Assembly (NCBI GenBank): GCA_910578995.1
Contig: CAJTSY010000048.1
Span: 9,579 to 27,029 of the forward strand
Source of the DNA: an uncultured Acetatifactor sp.
Lineage (GTDB): Bacteria; Bacillota; Clostridia; Lachnospirales; Lachnospiraceae
DNA length: 17,451 bases
Direction of reading: 5' to 3'
Both the position numbers and the translations under genes were made by a program. Under the pieces are notes generated by a model, which was not told the DNA's origin, did not search any database, and saw nothing but the letters and a program-made list of their open reading frames with translations. Below are positions 1 through 6,849 of this stretch, piece by piece (position 1 is the stretch's first letter; each line of letters begins with the position of its first letter).

Positions 1-1865
1 GACTGCACTACCTCGGAAATCTGGCTGACGGCCAGGGTTACCTGGTTGATGGAGCCGGTCTGGCGTTCCACAGCCTGGGCCATCAGGTCCATGTGTTCCG
101 TGACCTGCACAGCAAGTTCCACCACTTTGGACACGGAGGAGGTGACGTTATTCACGGCCGAGCCTCCGTTATTGACGGCTTCGATGGAGCGGTGGATCAA
201 CTCCATGGTGGCCTTGGCAGCCTGGTCGGATTTTGATGCCAGCTCCCGCACTTCCCCTGCCACCACGGCAAAGCCTTTGCCTGCCTCGCCTGCCCTGGCG
301 GCTTCCACGGAGGCATTCAGGGCCAGGATGTTGGTCTGGAGGGCAATGTCTTCAATGGTGTCGATAATGTGTTTGATCTCATTGGAGGTGGCGGTAATCA
401 GCTCCATGGCACGGTTCAGATCCTCGATGTTCCGGCTGCTTTGCAACAGCTGTGTCTGGGCGCCGTTTACCGCGGCTTTGGTCTGCTCGGACAGCTGCGC
501 TGTCTTCTTCGCATCCTTGTCCATATCCGACAGGGTGGCGGAGAGCTCAACAACGGCACTGGCCTGCTCCGTGGAGCCCTGGGACAGGGCGGTACTGGAA
601 GCGGCTACCTGGGCGGAACTGTCGGACACATGGTTGGTGGTCAGGGCAATGCCTCCAAGGGTCTGGTTCAATTTTTCGTTTATGGTCTCCAGATCCTGCT
701 TAAGGGCCAGGAAATCTCCCGGATAGTCGGCGCGAAGGCTGTCCGCAGTGAGATCGCCGTCCGCAATGCCGCTGAGAATGGAGCCGATTTCCGCAAGCAT
801 CCCCCGGAAGGTTTCCACCAGATGGGCGGTGGAGTCGGACAGAATGCGGGTCTCGTCCCGGGTGGACACTTCGGGAAGCGGGCTTTTTAAGTCGCCCTGG
901 GAAAGGGCGTGAAGCCGTTTGGCACACCTGACAATGGGGCCTGTGAAGGACCGGCACAGGGGCGCGGAGATCAGGATGACCAGGATGCAGAGGGCTGCGC
1001 CCACGACAAGCTGAATATTATTGCCTGCATAGGCGTAGTGCAGAAACTCGTCCTGGTTGATGGTCACGGCCACGCTCCATCCGTCGGTGCCGGGTATCGG
1101 CGTGTAGCCTTGAATGTACTCCGTATTGTCCTCGGGATAGGTGTACCTGCCCACACCGCTTTCCCCGGCGATCATTTTCTGCTCGATGGAGCCCAGTTCC
1201 TGTATGTATTTGTCATCCGGACTGGATGACATTTCCCGGACCAGGTTTTCCTGACTGAATACTTCTTCTGTCTCCAGGGCGGCGATGGTGGTGCCCTCCT
1301 TATCCAGGATGTAGGCGTCTCCGTCCTCTCCGATCTGTATCTCGCTGATAATGGACTGCAGGATAGAGGTATCGCATCCAAAGTAGACGACACCCGTAAC
1401 CCGGCCTTCCACGGTCACCGGGGCGGATACCACCAGGTACATTTCACCGTTTTGGGTGTAAGGGGTGGACATGTAGCTGCCGCCCTGGACCGCTGCCTGG
1501 AAAAACGGTTCGCCGGATACATCCGTACCAAGAATCGCATCTTTTCCCTGAAGATCAGCCATTCCTGCGAATCGCATGAAATAGGCGTCCACTTTAGTCT
1601 GTAAAAAGTCCTGCTTCTCGGAATCGCTGCTTAATTCGGAAGTGAGAATGGGGGAGGAAGCGATTTCCGCAATGGTAAGGGTGTAGGTTTCGATCATGTT
1701 CCGGGCGGCCAGGGCGGCCAGATCCGTGGTTTCGGTTAGAGTCTGTTCAAGGGCGGTGAGGGTGGAGCGGCGGGAAATGGCCGTGCTCAATGCCACATTG
1801 ACGACAGAGACGCCCAGGGTGGCGAGAATCACCAGGATCATGATTTTGGTCTGAATTTTTTTCAT
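1..1865 (-). CDS. methyl-accepting chemotaxis protein, C-terminus beyond window
   Basis: Membrane chemoreceptor that senses an extracellular ligand and controls CheA activity. The ATG is at 1865-1863 and about 621 codons are present; the stop lies outside the window. A first membrane segment spans roughly residues 6-28. An extracytoplasmic sensor of dCache type follows to about residue 275, with the YFGCD and DKEGTTIA stretches usual for it. A second membrane segment (about 278-300) and a HAMP/linker follow. The cytoplasmic signalling helices carry the invariant hairpin tip, visible as LQTNILALNASVEAARAGE and GKGFAVVAGEVRELA near residues 505-545. Family membership is certain; the ligand cannot be told. 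The missing end should hold the last methylation helix. The gene is transcribed divergently from the PRPP synthetase gene, and its ribosome site is unusual (see the leader ORF). No che genes are in view. Confidence 0.95.
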   Translation of the reverse strand, partial: MKKIQTKIMILVILATLGVSVVNVALSTAISRRSTLTALEQTLTETTDLAALAARNMIETYTLTIAEIASSPILTSELSSDSEKQDFLQTKVDAYFMRFAGMADLQGKDAILGTDVSGEPFFQAAVQGGSYMSTPYTQNGEMYLVVSAPVTVEGRVTGVVYFGCDTSILQSIISEIQIGEDGDAYILDKEGTTIAALETEEVFSQENLVREMSSSPDDKYIQELGSIEQKMIAGESGVGRYTYPEDNTEYIQGYTPIPGTDGWSVAVTINQDEFLHYAYAGNNIQLVVGAALCILVILISAPLCRSFTGPIVRCAKRLHALSQGDLKSPLPEVSTRDETRILSDSTAHLVETFRGMLAEIGSILSGIADGDLTADSLRADYPGDFLALKQDLETINEKLNQTLGGIALTTNHVSDSSAQVAASSTALSQGSTEQASAVVELSATLSDMDKDAKKTAQLSEQTKAAVNGAQTQLLQSSRNIEDLNRAMELITATSNEIKHIIDTIEDIALQTNILALNASVEAARAGEAGKGFAVVAGEVRELASKSDQAAKATMELIHRSIEAVNNGGSAVNNVTSSVSKVVELAVQVTEHMDLMAQAVERQTGSINQVTLAVSQISEVVQ

Positions 1866-1894
1866 CGTTTTTTACTGCTGCGCTTCGGCAGCAT
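1862..1894 (-). CDS. 10-codon leader ORF overlapping the chemoreceptor start
   Basis: The only strong Shine-Dalgarno (AGGAGG, 1903-1898) lies about 32 nt from the chemoreceptor ATG, too far to serve it directly. It is 3 nt upstream of another ATG (1894), which opens MLPKRSSKKR and stops at TGA 1864-1862. That stop overlaps the receptor start as ATGA. A 6-bp stem (TGCTGC/GCAGCA) lies within the leader. Either the leader peptide is translated and couples ribosomes into the receptor gene, or the hairpin brings the SD closer to the downstream ATG. This is inference from spacing alone. Confidence 0.4.
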   Translation of the reverse strand: MLPKRSSKKR

Positions 1895-1967
1895 CTGCCT
1901 CCTGTTATTTTCCATATTATTTTACACGGGATTGAAAAGGATTTCAAGATTTTCCGTGAAATGCAAT

Positions 1968-1998
1968 TAAATAAGGAAGCGAAGGGATTTTATGTCAA
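1968..1998 (-). promoter_or_regulatory. candidate promoter for the chemoreceptor gene
   Basis: On the minus strand TTGACA (1998-1993) matches the sigma-A -35 consensus exactly. The best -10 is TATTTA (1973-1968) at 19 nt, or TTATTT at 18 nt. The spacing is long, so this is tentative. It lies about 100 nt upstream of the receptor start in the divergent intergenic region. Confidence 0.3.
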
Positions 1999-2006
1999 AA
2001 TTCATC

Positions 2007-2033
2007 TTGTAAAAAAGAAAAAAGTATTATACA
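2007..2033 (+). promoter_or_regulatory. candidate promoter for the PRPP synthetase gene
   Basis: TTGTAA (2007-2012) and TATACA (2028-2033) flank a 15-nt A-rich spacer. The -10 region reads TATTATACA and is good, but the spacing is short. It is the only convincing AT-rich -10 before the gene and would give a leader of about 150 nt. Confidence 0.35.
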
Positions 2034-2039
2034 CTGAAA

Positions 2040-2190
2040 AAGGAAAACGATGAGAACACCTGTCTTTCGGGCGAAGCGGCCCGGACGCAGGGAGCTGTTT
2101 CAAGACAACCCGTGCAGGTTCAGGCAGCTTCCGAATCGGACAGGGTGCTTTCACAGACACGGCTTCAAGTTACAACATAAGGAGGAAAAC
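2040..2190 (+). promoter_or_regulatory. untranslated leader of the PRPP synthetase gene
   Basis: An open frame continues upstream of the PRPP synthetase to an ATG at 2050. Its 47 extra residues are arginine-rich and unlike any PRPP synthetase N-terminus. The strong ribosome site AAGGAGG at about 2180 sits before the ATG at 2191. I therefore read this stretch as leader RNA. It includes a GGGC/GCCC hairpin near 2080-2095. No riboswitch class was recognised. Confidence 0.4.
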
Positions 2191-3297
2191 ATGAGTTCAA
2201 CAGCAGAAAAACACTCTATTCCCATCGTATTGATTCCCCTGTGCGGCACGGAGGAGCTTTCCAGTAAGATTGAGTATTATCTCCGGGAGACCTATAACAA
2301 GGAGGAATGTCATGTGGTGAATTCGCAGATTGTCCGTTTTTCCACAGGGGACGCCAAGGCGGTACTGGAGGATACTGTCCGGGGCGCCGATGTGTATATC
2401 CTGATGGATGTGGGCAACTACGCCTGTTCCTACCAGATGTACGGGCAGACCGTTCCCATGTCCCCGGACGAGCATTTTCAGAACCTGAAGAGGACGGTGT
2501 CGGCCATCGGAGGTAAGGCATTCCGGATCAATGTCATTTCTCCCCTGCTCTATGCCAGCAGACAGGACCGGCGGATTTCCAGGGAGTCCCTGGACTGCGC
2601 CATGGCGCTGCGGGAGCTTGAAAATGTGGGGGTGAAGAATATTACTGCTTTTGATGTGCATGATAACCGGGTGGCCAATGCGGTTCCCTATAACGGGTTC
2701 GACGATCTGTTTCCGATTTACCAGGTGATTAAGGCCATCAAGAAAAATTATGACGATATTACGTTTGCCGAGGAGAATTCCATCTTTATCTCCCCGGACC
2801 TGGGGGCCACTACCAGGAATTATAAATATACCAACGAACTGGGACTGGACATGGGGATTTTCTATAAGCGCAGGTCCAGGACCAAGGTGGTGGGCGGCAA
2901 CTACGTGGTGGATGTACATAAATATATCGGTCCCAGTGTGAAGAATAAGGATGTGTTCATTGTGGACGACATGATCTGTTCCGGAACCACCATGCTGGAT
3001 GTGGCCAGGTACTGCAAGAAACAGGGGGCCAGGCGGGTGTTTGCCATTGCTACTTTTGCGCTGTTTACCGAGGGCATCCAGAAATTTGACGAGGCATATA
3101 ATAAGAAGGTTCTGGAGGCAGTATTTATTACAAATGCATCTTACAGACGGGACGAGATCCGGAATGCGCCCTGGTACCGGGAAGTGGATATTACGAAGTA
3201 TATAGCCATTTATATCAATTCCGTAAATGCAGGAAAGTCTATCTCCAAGCTTCTGGATCCTCATGAGAAGATTCACAGGCTTCTGGATAAGGGGTGA
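2191..3297 (+). CDS. prs: ribose-phosphate pyrophosphokinase (PRPP synthetase)
   Basis: Cytosolic enzyme that transfers pyrophosphate from ATP to ribose 5-phosphate, giving PRPP for purine, pyrimidine, histidine, tryptophan and NAD synthesis. The protein has 368 residues. Key features are the catalytic-loop segment YASRQDRRIS near residues 120-130, a KRR-containing flexible-loop segment (YKRRSRTKVV), and the PRPP-binding loop VFIVDDMICSGTTM near residues 253-267, which corresponds to the classical VDDMIDTAGT. It is about 50 residues longer than the roughly 317-residue Bacillus type, with inserts between blocks and a longer C-terminus, so it belongs to a divergent clostridial branch. The start was chosen for AAGGAGG at 5-9 nt spacing; a start 47 codons upstream is open but unlikely. 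A strong terminator follows, so it is probably monocistronic. Confidence 0.9.
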   Translation: MSSTAEKHSIPIVLIPLCGTEELSSKIEYYLRETYNKEECHVVNSQIVRFSTGDAKAVLEDTVRGADVYILMDVGNYACSYQMYGQTVPMSPDEHFQNLKRTVSAIGGKAFRINVISPLLYASRQDRRISRESLDCAMALRELENVGVKNITAFDVHDNRVANAVPYNGFDDLFPIYQVIKAIKKNYDDITFAEENSIFISPDLGATTRNYKYTNELGLDMGIFYKRRSRTKVVGGNYVVDVHKYIGPSVKNKDVFIVDDMICSGTTMLDVARYCKKQGARRVFAIATFALFTEGIQKFDEAYNKKVLEAVFITNASYRRDEIRNAPWYREVDITKYIAIYINSVNAGKSISKLLDPHEKIHRLLDKG

Positions 3298-3321
3298 GGG
3301 GCGTTATCGGATTTTTCAGGG

Positions 3322-3364
3322 CTGCCGCAGAAGGGATGGGTTTCCGGATGCGGCAGTCTTTCTT
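3322..3364 (+). terminator. intrinsic terminator after prs
   Basis: The 8-bp perfect arms CTGCCGCA (3322-3329) and TGCGGCAG (3349-3356) are followed by TCTTTCTT. It begins 25 nt after the prs stop codon. Confidence 0.8.
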
Positions 3365-3368
3365 TACA

Positions 3369-3403
3369 TTATAGGAAAGCTCGTCGCCAGACGGACATGG
3401 AAT
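3369..3403 (+). repeat. 35-nt intergenic repeat, copy 1
   Basis: This begins TTATAGGAAAG and ends CAGACGGACATGGAAT. It matches the copy at 3455-3489 at 31 of 35 positions; the four differences fall in the centre (positions 12, 13, 16, 19). A CGTC/GACG pairing is possible in the centre. The copy is followed directly by hairpins ending in a T-run. There is no coding potential. It resembles a dispersed intergenic module rather than a CRISPR unit. Confidence 0.7.
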
Positions 3404-3405
3404 CA

Positions 3406-3451
3406 CGAGTTTGTGAAGCAAATCTCGCAAGAATGCGAAGCATTCTTTTTT
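3406..3451 (+). terminator. double hairpin with T-run after repeat copy 1
   Basis: The first hairpin pairs 3406-3413 with 3419-3427 with one bulged T. The second pairs AAGAATGC (3429-3436) with GCATTCTT (3440-3447) around a GAA loop and runs into six T. The second is a textbook intrinsic terminator shape, although no gene ends here. Confidence 0.6.
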
Positions 3452-3454
3452 ACC

Positions 3455-3489
3455 TTATAGGAAAGTCCGGCGTCAGACGGACATGGAAT
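3455..3489 (+). repeat. 35-nt intergenic repeat, copy 2
   Basis: Second copy of the element at 3369-3403, offset by 86 nt. In this copy GTCCG pairs with CGGAC around an 8-nt loop. It too is followed by a T-run hairpin. Confidence 0.7.
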
Positions 3490-3493
3490 TAGT

Positions 3494-3515
3494 AAGGTGC
3501 CGAAGGCACTTTTTT
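3494..3515 (+). terminator. terminator-like hairpin after repeat copy 2
   Basis: The arms GTGCC (3497-3501) and GGCAC (3505-3509) close a GAA loop. They extend through AAG/TTT pairing into a run of six T. The GAA loop matches the hairpin after copy 1, so repeat plus GAA-loop terminator looks like a duplicated unit. Confidence 0.6.
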
Positions 3516-3620
3516 ATGCAGGACAATTGCAAAGCAGCAAATGTCTGGAGGGCTTATTTTGTGTGTACGGCCTTTATTCTTCAGCAGCCTTATTCTTTAT
3601 ATGCAGGCATGGGAAATGGG

Positions 3621-3649
3621 TTGCCAGTTTTTTGGGTTAATGTTAGAAT
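3621..3649 (+). promoter_or_regulatory. sigma-A promoter for the DUF4838 gene
   Basis: TTGCCA (3621-3626), a 17-nt spacer and TAGAAT (3644-3649) match the consensus at 5 of 6 bases in each hexamer. It predicts a start near 3656 and a leader of about 210 nt that includes the purine tract. Confidence 0.55.
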
Positions 3650-3696
3650 GGATGTGCGGAACTGCCGCAGCTTTCGGAGCAGACCGGATAAGTGCC

Positions 3697-3867
3697 GGGG
3701 ACGGGGAAGGAAGAGGGAGTGAAGCAGAGGAGAAGTGTAAGGGAAGAGAAGGAAGGCATAAGGAAAAAGGAGCGGAGCGGAAGAGAAGCAGAGGAGAAGT
3801 GTAAGGGAAGAGAAGGAAGGTATAAGGAAAAAGGAGCAGAAGAGAAGAGGAAAGGAAGAGGAGCAGG
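3697..3867 (+). repeat. polypurine leader with a tandem 53-bp duplication
   Basis: About nine in ten bases on the plus strand are A or G. Within it, 3721-3773 and 3785-3837 are direct copies at a 64-bp offset, differing at one base (C3757 versus T3821). The tract contains many GGAG/AGGA Shine-Dalgarno-like words and ends at GAGGAG, 5 nt before the DUF4838 ATG. The frames open through it give only low-complexity Glu/Arg/Lys/Gly peptides, so I treat it as non-coding. Confidence 0.75.
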
Positions 3868-5499
3868 ATGAATTTATGTAAGCCGGTATGCATTGCGGAA
3901 AACAAAAAGGCCAACGTGGTTATCGTTGCCGGAGAGTACAGGCGCGGGGCTGAAATACTAGCGGAATATCTGGGAAAAATAACGGATGCGGTCTTCCGGA
4001 TTCAGGAGACCAGTACAGTGGAACCCAGTATTGTGCTGAAATACGGGGAACACGGAATGCATGGTTTTTGCTACCGTATTTTTGACAAGGATATAGAAAT
4101 AGAGGCGGAAAATGAGCAGGCCATGGTGTATGCCGTTTACGACTGGTTGGAGAGGGTGGTGGGCTGCCGGTATTACACAAGAACCTTCGAGTTTATCCCT
4201 TTCGACGCAAACCTGACAGTATGCTTTGAGGAATACCGGTATTCACCTGTTCTGGAATACAGGGAAATCCTGTACAGGGATTACGGGGATCCGGTATTTG
4301 CGGAGAAGCACAAGATGACGCCCGGCTGCAGGCGGGAGGAAAACTGGGGATTCTGGTGCCATTCTTTTTATACGCTCTGTCCGCCGGAGGAATACTTTGA
4401 GGAACATCCGGAATATTTCTCCCTCCATGAGGGCAGGCGGGTGGGCGAAAAGGCCCAGCTGTGTCTGACCAACCCGGAGGTGTTTGAAATTGTCCTGAAG
4501 AATTTGAAAAAGCATATGGCAGAGAAGCCGGGCGCCAGGTACTGGTCTGTGTCCCAGAATGACAACGCCGCCTACTGCCAGTGCGAGAAGTGCCGGGAGC
4601 TGAATGAGCGGGAAGGCTCTCCCATGGGTTCTGTACTGGATTTTGTGAACCGTATTGCGGCACATTTTCCGGACAAGGTTATTTCCACACTGGCTTACTG
4701 GTATACCAGGAAAGCTCCGGCAGCTCTCCGGCCTGCAGAGAATGTCCACATTATGCTCTGCAATATTGAGGCAAACAGGGGGCTTCCCGTGGAAACGGAC
4801 GCGAAATCCGCAGGTTCCCGTCAGGAACTGTTGGACTGGAAGGAAATCTGCAGAAATGTGTTTCTGTGGGATTATTGTATTCAGTTCCGGAACCTGGTGA
4901 GTCCGTTTCCCAACCTCCGGGTATTGGGGAAGAACATCCGCTTTTTTACGGAAAACAATGTCCGTTCCCTGTTCAGCCAGTGCAACCGGGAGATCGGCGG
5001 AGAGTTTCATGAGCTGAGAGGGTATCTTCTGGCAAAACTGATGTGGGATCCTTACGCTGATGAGCGGGTGATTCTGGAAGATTTCCTGAAGGGATATTAC
5101 AAGCAGGCAGGGCCGCTGATTTTGCAATATATTGACCTAATTCATGATGAAATGGAAAAGGCGGGCGGGGAGCTGAATATCTTCGGAGGTCCCCTGGATG
5201 CAGGGGATACCTGGATGAGGGAGGAGCTGTTCAGACAGTATGAAAATCTGTTTGAGGATGCTGTCTTTCTGACAGAAGGGGACAGGGAGGTTCAGTTCCG
5301 GGTAAAGACTGCCGCACTGCCGATATATTACGCGGGAATCGTCCTGGGATACGGCGGACCGGAGGAGAGGTTCAGGAGGATCGCCAGGTTTGCGGAGCAG
5401 GCCAGGAGGACAGGGCTGGTGATGGTGGAGGAATGGAAGATTACAGTGGATAAATTTGTCACGGACGCGGTGGCGGAGCTGGGGACATGTATGGAGTGA
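3868..5499 (+). CDS. DUF4838 (glycosidase-like) protein
   Basis: A 543-residue protein of the DUF4838 family, which is related in fold to alpha-glucuronidases and similar glycoside hydrolases; the substrate is unknown. Visible landmarks are an N-terminal alpha/beta domain (residues 1-115), then FWCHSFYTLCPPEEYFEEHP (about 157-176). Next come a QLCLTNPEV segment and WSVSQNDNAAYCQCEKC (about 228-244), where the paired cysteines and SQND block are family signatures. A helical C-terminal part begins near residue 340. There is no signal peptide or membrane segment, so it should act in the cytosol on an imported oligosaccharide or conjugate. No transporter or sugar genes are adjacent. The ATG follows GAGGAG at 5 nt. 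The unusual purine-repeat leader may affect expression. Confidence 0.8.
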   Translation: MNLCKPVCIAENKKANVVIVAGEYRRGAEILAEYLGKITDAVFRIQETSTVEPSIVLKYGEHGMHGFCYRIFDKDIEIEAENEQAMVYAVYDWLERVVGCRYYTRTFEFIPFDANLTVCFEEYRYSPVLEYREILYRDYGDPVFAEKHKMTPGCRREENWGFWCHSFYTLCPPEEYFEEHPEYFSLHEGRRVGEKAQLCLTNPEVFEIVLKNLKKHMAEKPGARYWSVSQNDNAAYCQCEKCRELNEREGSPMGSVLDFVNRIAAHFPDKVISTLAYWYTRKAPAALRPAENVHIMLCNIEANRGLPVETDAKSAGSRQELLDWKEICRNVFLWDYCIQFRNLVSPFPNLRVLGKNIRFFTENNVRSLFSQCNREIGGEFHELRGYLLAKLMWDPYADERVILEDFLKGYYKQAGPLILQYIDLIHDEMEKAGGELNIFGGPLDAGDTWMREELFRQYENLFEDAVFLTEGDREVQFRVKTAALPIYYAGIVLGYGGPEERFRRIARFAEQARRTGLVMVEEWKITVDKFVTDAVAELGTCME

Positions 5500-5773
5500 C
5501 ATCCGCCGGAGAATAGGGCGGTGTATTGGTCTTAGGCATGCGGTTCTTAGCAATGATATGCTGCACAAGGCGGCAAAGTATTGGCTCCGGTTTATCCGGG
5601 TCAGGGCTATTTATCAGCAGCAAGCCGGTTCGGTACGCGGAGGATTTACGGATGCAGTTGTTAGCGGCCGGAAATTCATGGCTGTTACAGGTACTGGAGC
5701 GGATGGCTGCGGAACTAAAATAGTCCAGTTAAGAAATGTCAATAGGAAATTTTATAACAGTCTCGGGACGAAG
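5500..5773 (+). other. intergenic stretch without a recognisable gene
   Basis: Small frames exist, for example 5526-5723, which ends in a plausible helical tail (LLQVLERMAAELK). None has a good ribosome site or a recognisable domain. The tail could be the remnant of a decayed gene. A weak promoter-like pair lies at 5729-5758 (TTAAGA, 18 nt, TATAAC). Confidence 0.4.
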
Positions 5774-5836
5774 GTGCCCGGAATGAATTTCAGCTGCGCA
5801 CTTTGCAGATGAAATTTCATTCCCCTATCAGGGCAC
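5774..5836 (+). promoter_or_regulatory. large structured leader hairpin before the redox operon
   Basis: The outer arms GTGCCC (5774-5779) and GGGCAC (5831-5836) enclose a long inner stem, 5780-5797 against 5805-5823, with one bulge and one mismatch around a 7-nt loop. A 7-nt bulge (CCTATCA) separates the inner and outer stems on the 3' side. The outer 3' arm can pair instead within GCACT-GT-AGTGC (5833-5844), so two exclusive folds are possible. There is no T-run, so it is not a classical terminator. It ends 38 nt before the lipoprotein ATG. Confidence 0.45.
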
Positions 5837-5874
5837 TGTAGTGCAGAGACGGTACTGGAATAGGAGGTATCTTT

Positions 5875-6555
5875 ATGAAAAAGTTTTTATATCTGTGTAT
5901 GGTGGCAGCGGTAATGGCAGCTGTGTCGGGCTGCGGCGGTAAGCAGGAACCGGGAACCGGAGAGGAGGTGCCTGGGAGCGGTTCGCAGCAGGAAGGACAG
6001 GCGCAGGCAGGAGCGAGCGGGGAATCTGAGGCGCAGAATGGGGAGGCCGCGGCAGGAAGCATTCGTCAGGAGCCTGAATATACGTTCACAAACTTAAACA
6101 AATTCCAGGCCGCGGCACTGGACGGAAGCGAGTTTACCCAGGATGATTTCGCGGACAGGGATGTGACTGTGATTAATTTCTGGGCGCTGACCTGCGGCCC
6201 CTGCATTGCGGAAATGCCGGATCTGGCGGAACTGGAAAAAGCGCTGCCGGACAATGTGCAGCTGATTACGGTGTGTCTGGACGGCGCGGGCAATGAGGAA
6301 CTGGTGGAGTATGTGATGGAAAAGTCTGCATTTGAGGGAACGACGCTGCTGTCGGGGGACGGGGATCTGCTGACACTGAGCGGCGAGCTCCGCTATACCC
6401 CCACTACGCTGTTTGCCGATTCGGAGGGGAATATCGTGGGTGAGACGATTGTGGGCGGAAAGGAAAACCTGGCGGAATATTATCTGCGGTGTATCAACGA
6501 TATTCTGACGGATATGGAGAAGGCGGAGATCAGCCTTGATACGGATGCGGAATAA
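5875..6555 (+). CDS. TlpA-like thioredoxin-fold lipoprotein
   Basis: A 226-residue secreted lipoprotein. Signal peptide residues 1-19 end in the lipobox AVSGC, so Cys20 should be lipidated and the protein anchored outside the membrane. A Gly/Gln/Glu-rich linker (21-62) leads to a TlpA/AhpC-type thioredoxin domain. The redox motif is FWALTCGPC (Cys107 and Cys110), followed by the usual IAEMPDLAEL helix. The cis-proline loop is YTPTTLFAD, followed by the GNIVGETIVGG strand-turn. It is likely a thiol-disulfide oxidoreductase of the cell envelope. The ATG follows GGAGG at good spacing. It is first in a probable operon with the CXXC peptide and the membrane ferredoxin protein, which suggests they supply it with electrons. 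Confidence 0.9.
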   Translation: MKKFLYLCMVAAVMAAVSGCGGKQEPGTGEEVPGSGSQQEGQAQAGASGESEAQNGEAAAGSIRQEPEYTFTNLNKFQAAALDGSEFTQDDFADRDVTVINFWALTCGPCIAEMPDLAELEKALPDNVQLITVCLDGAGNEELVEYVMEKSAFEGTTLLSGDGDLLTLSGELRYTPTTLFADSEGNIVGETIVGGKENLAEYYLRCINDILTDMEKAEISLDTDAE

Positions 6556-6696
6556 GAATGGCGCATGATAATGACCGGGTAGGAAAAAGGGAAAACGGAA
6601 AGAATGAACGGCATCGGCCTGTTCAGTGTCAGGAGCAGTGGCGGGAGGAATTTTTAAGGCGGGCATTGTTTTGCCGTAATAGTATCAGGAGGGAAG

Positions 6697-6849
6697 ATGG
6701 GGAGCAGGAATCGGAAGTATCGGATCGTTCGCTTCAGCGTACTGGCCGCAGCCCTTATTTTGATGGGAATCGGGTTGTGGAAACAGGAACAGACGGAAGT
6801 ATTGGGAAAGGCGGTGCGGATATGCCTGGAATGCATCGGAATCGGGTAA
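6697..6849 (+). CDS. small CXXC-motif membrane peptide (CD1871A-like)
   Basis: A 50-residue ORF in a different frame from the large overlapping frame, preceded by AGGAGGG at 4 nt. It has a basic N-terminus (GSRNRKYRIVR), one hydrophobic segment (about residues 13-28) and a short C-terminal tail ending CLECIGIG. This is the layout of the clostridial CD1871A family of CXXC peptides, which I recall as usual partners of a TlpA-like protein and a 4Fe-4S membrane protein, as here. The basic N-terminus predicts Cys43 and Cys46 on the outer face, where they could pass electrons to the lipoprotein. Its last nine codons overlap the earliest plausible start of the next gene. Confidence 0.8.
   Translation: MGSRNRKYRIVRFSVLAAALILMGIGLWKQEQTEVLGKAVRICLECIGIG

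Noticed and set aside
2050..2190. 47-codon N-terminal extension of the PRPP synthetase from ATG 2050
   Set aside because: The extension is arginine-rich and unlike the family, and a far better ribosome site serves ATG 2191.
2197..3276. 359-codon minus-strand frame opposite prs
   Set aside because: It is an antisense shadow of a strongly conserved gene, with no ribosome site and no recognisable domain.
3369..3489. Possible CRISPR array from the 35-nt direct repeats
   Set aside because: Only two copies are present, mismatches are central, the spacer contains hairpins and a T-run, and no cas genes are nearby.
3541..3804. 87-codon plus-strand frame running into the purine tract
   Set aside because: The product is low-complexity Glu/Lys/Arg/Gly derived from the purine repeat, and it lies over a good promoter.
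4243..5127. 294-codon minus-strand frame opposite the DUF4838 gene
   Set aside because: Composition and position mark it as a shadow; the plus-strand product has family motifs.
6558..6821. Upstream extension of the 4Fe-4S protein to ATG 6558
   Set aside because: It reads through the CXXC peptide gene in another frame, has no family similarity, and the ATG lacks an SD at useful spacing.
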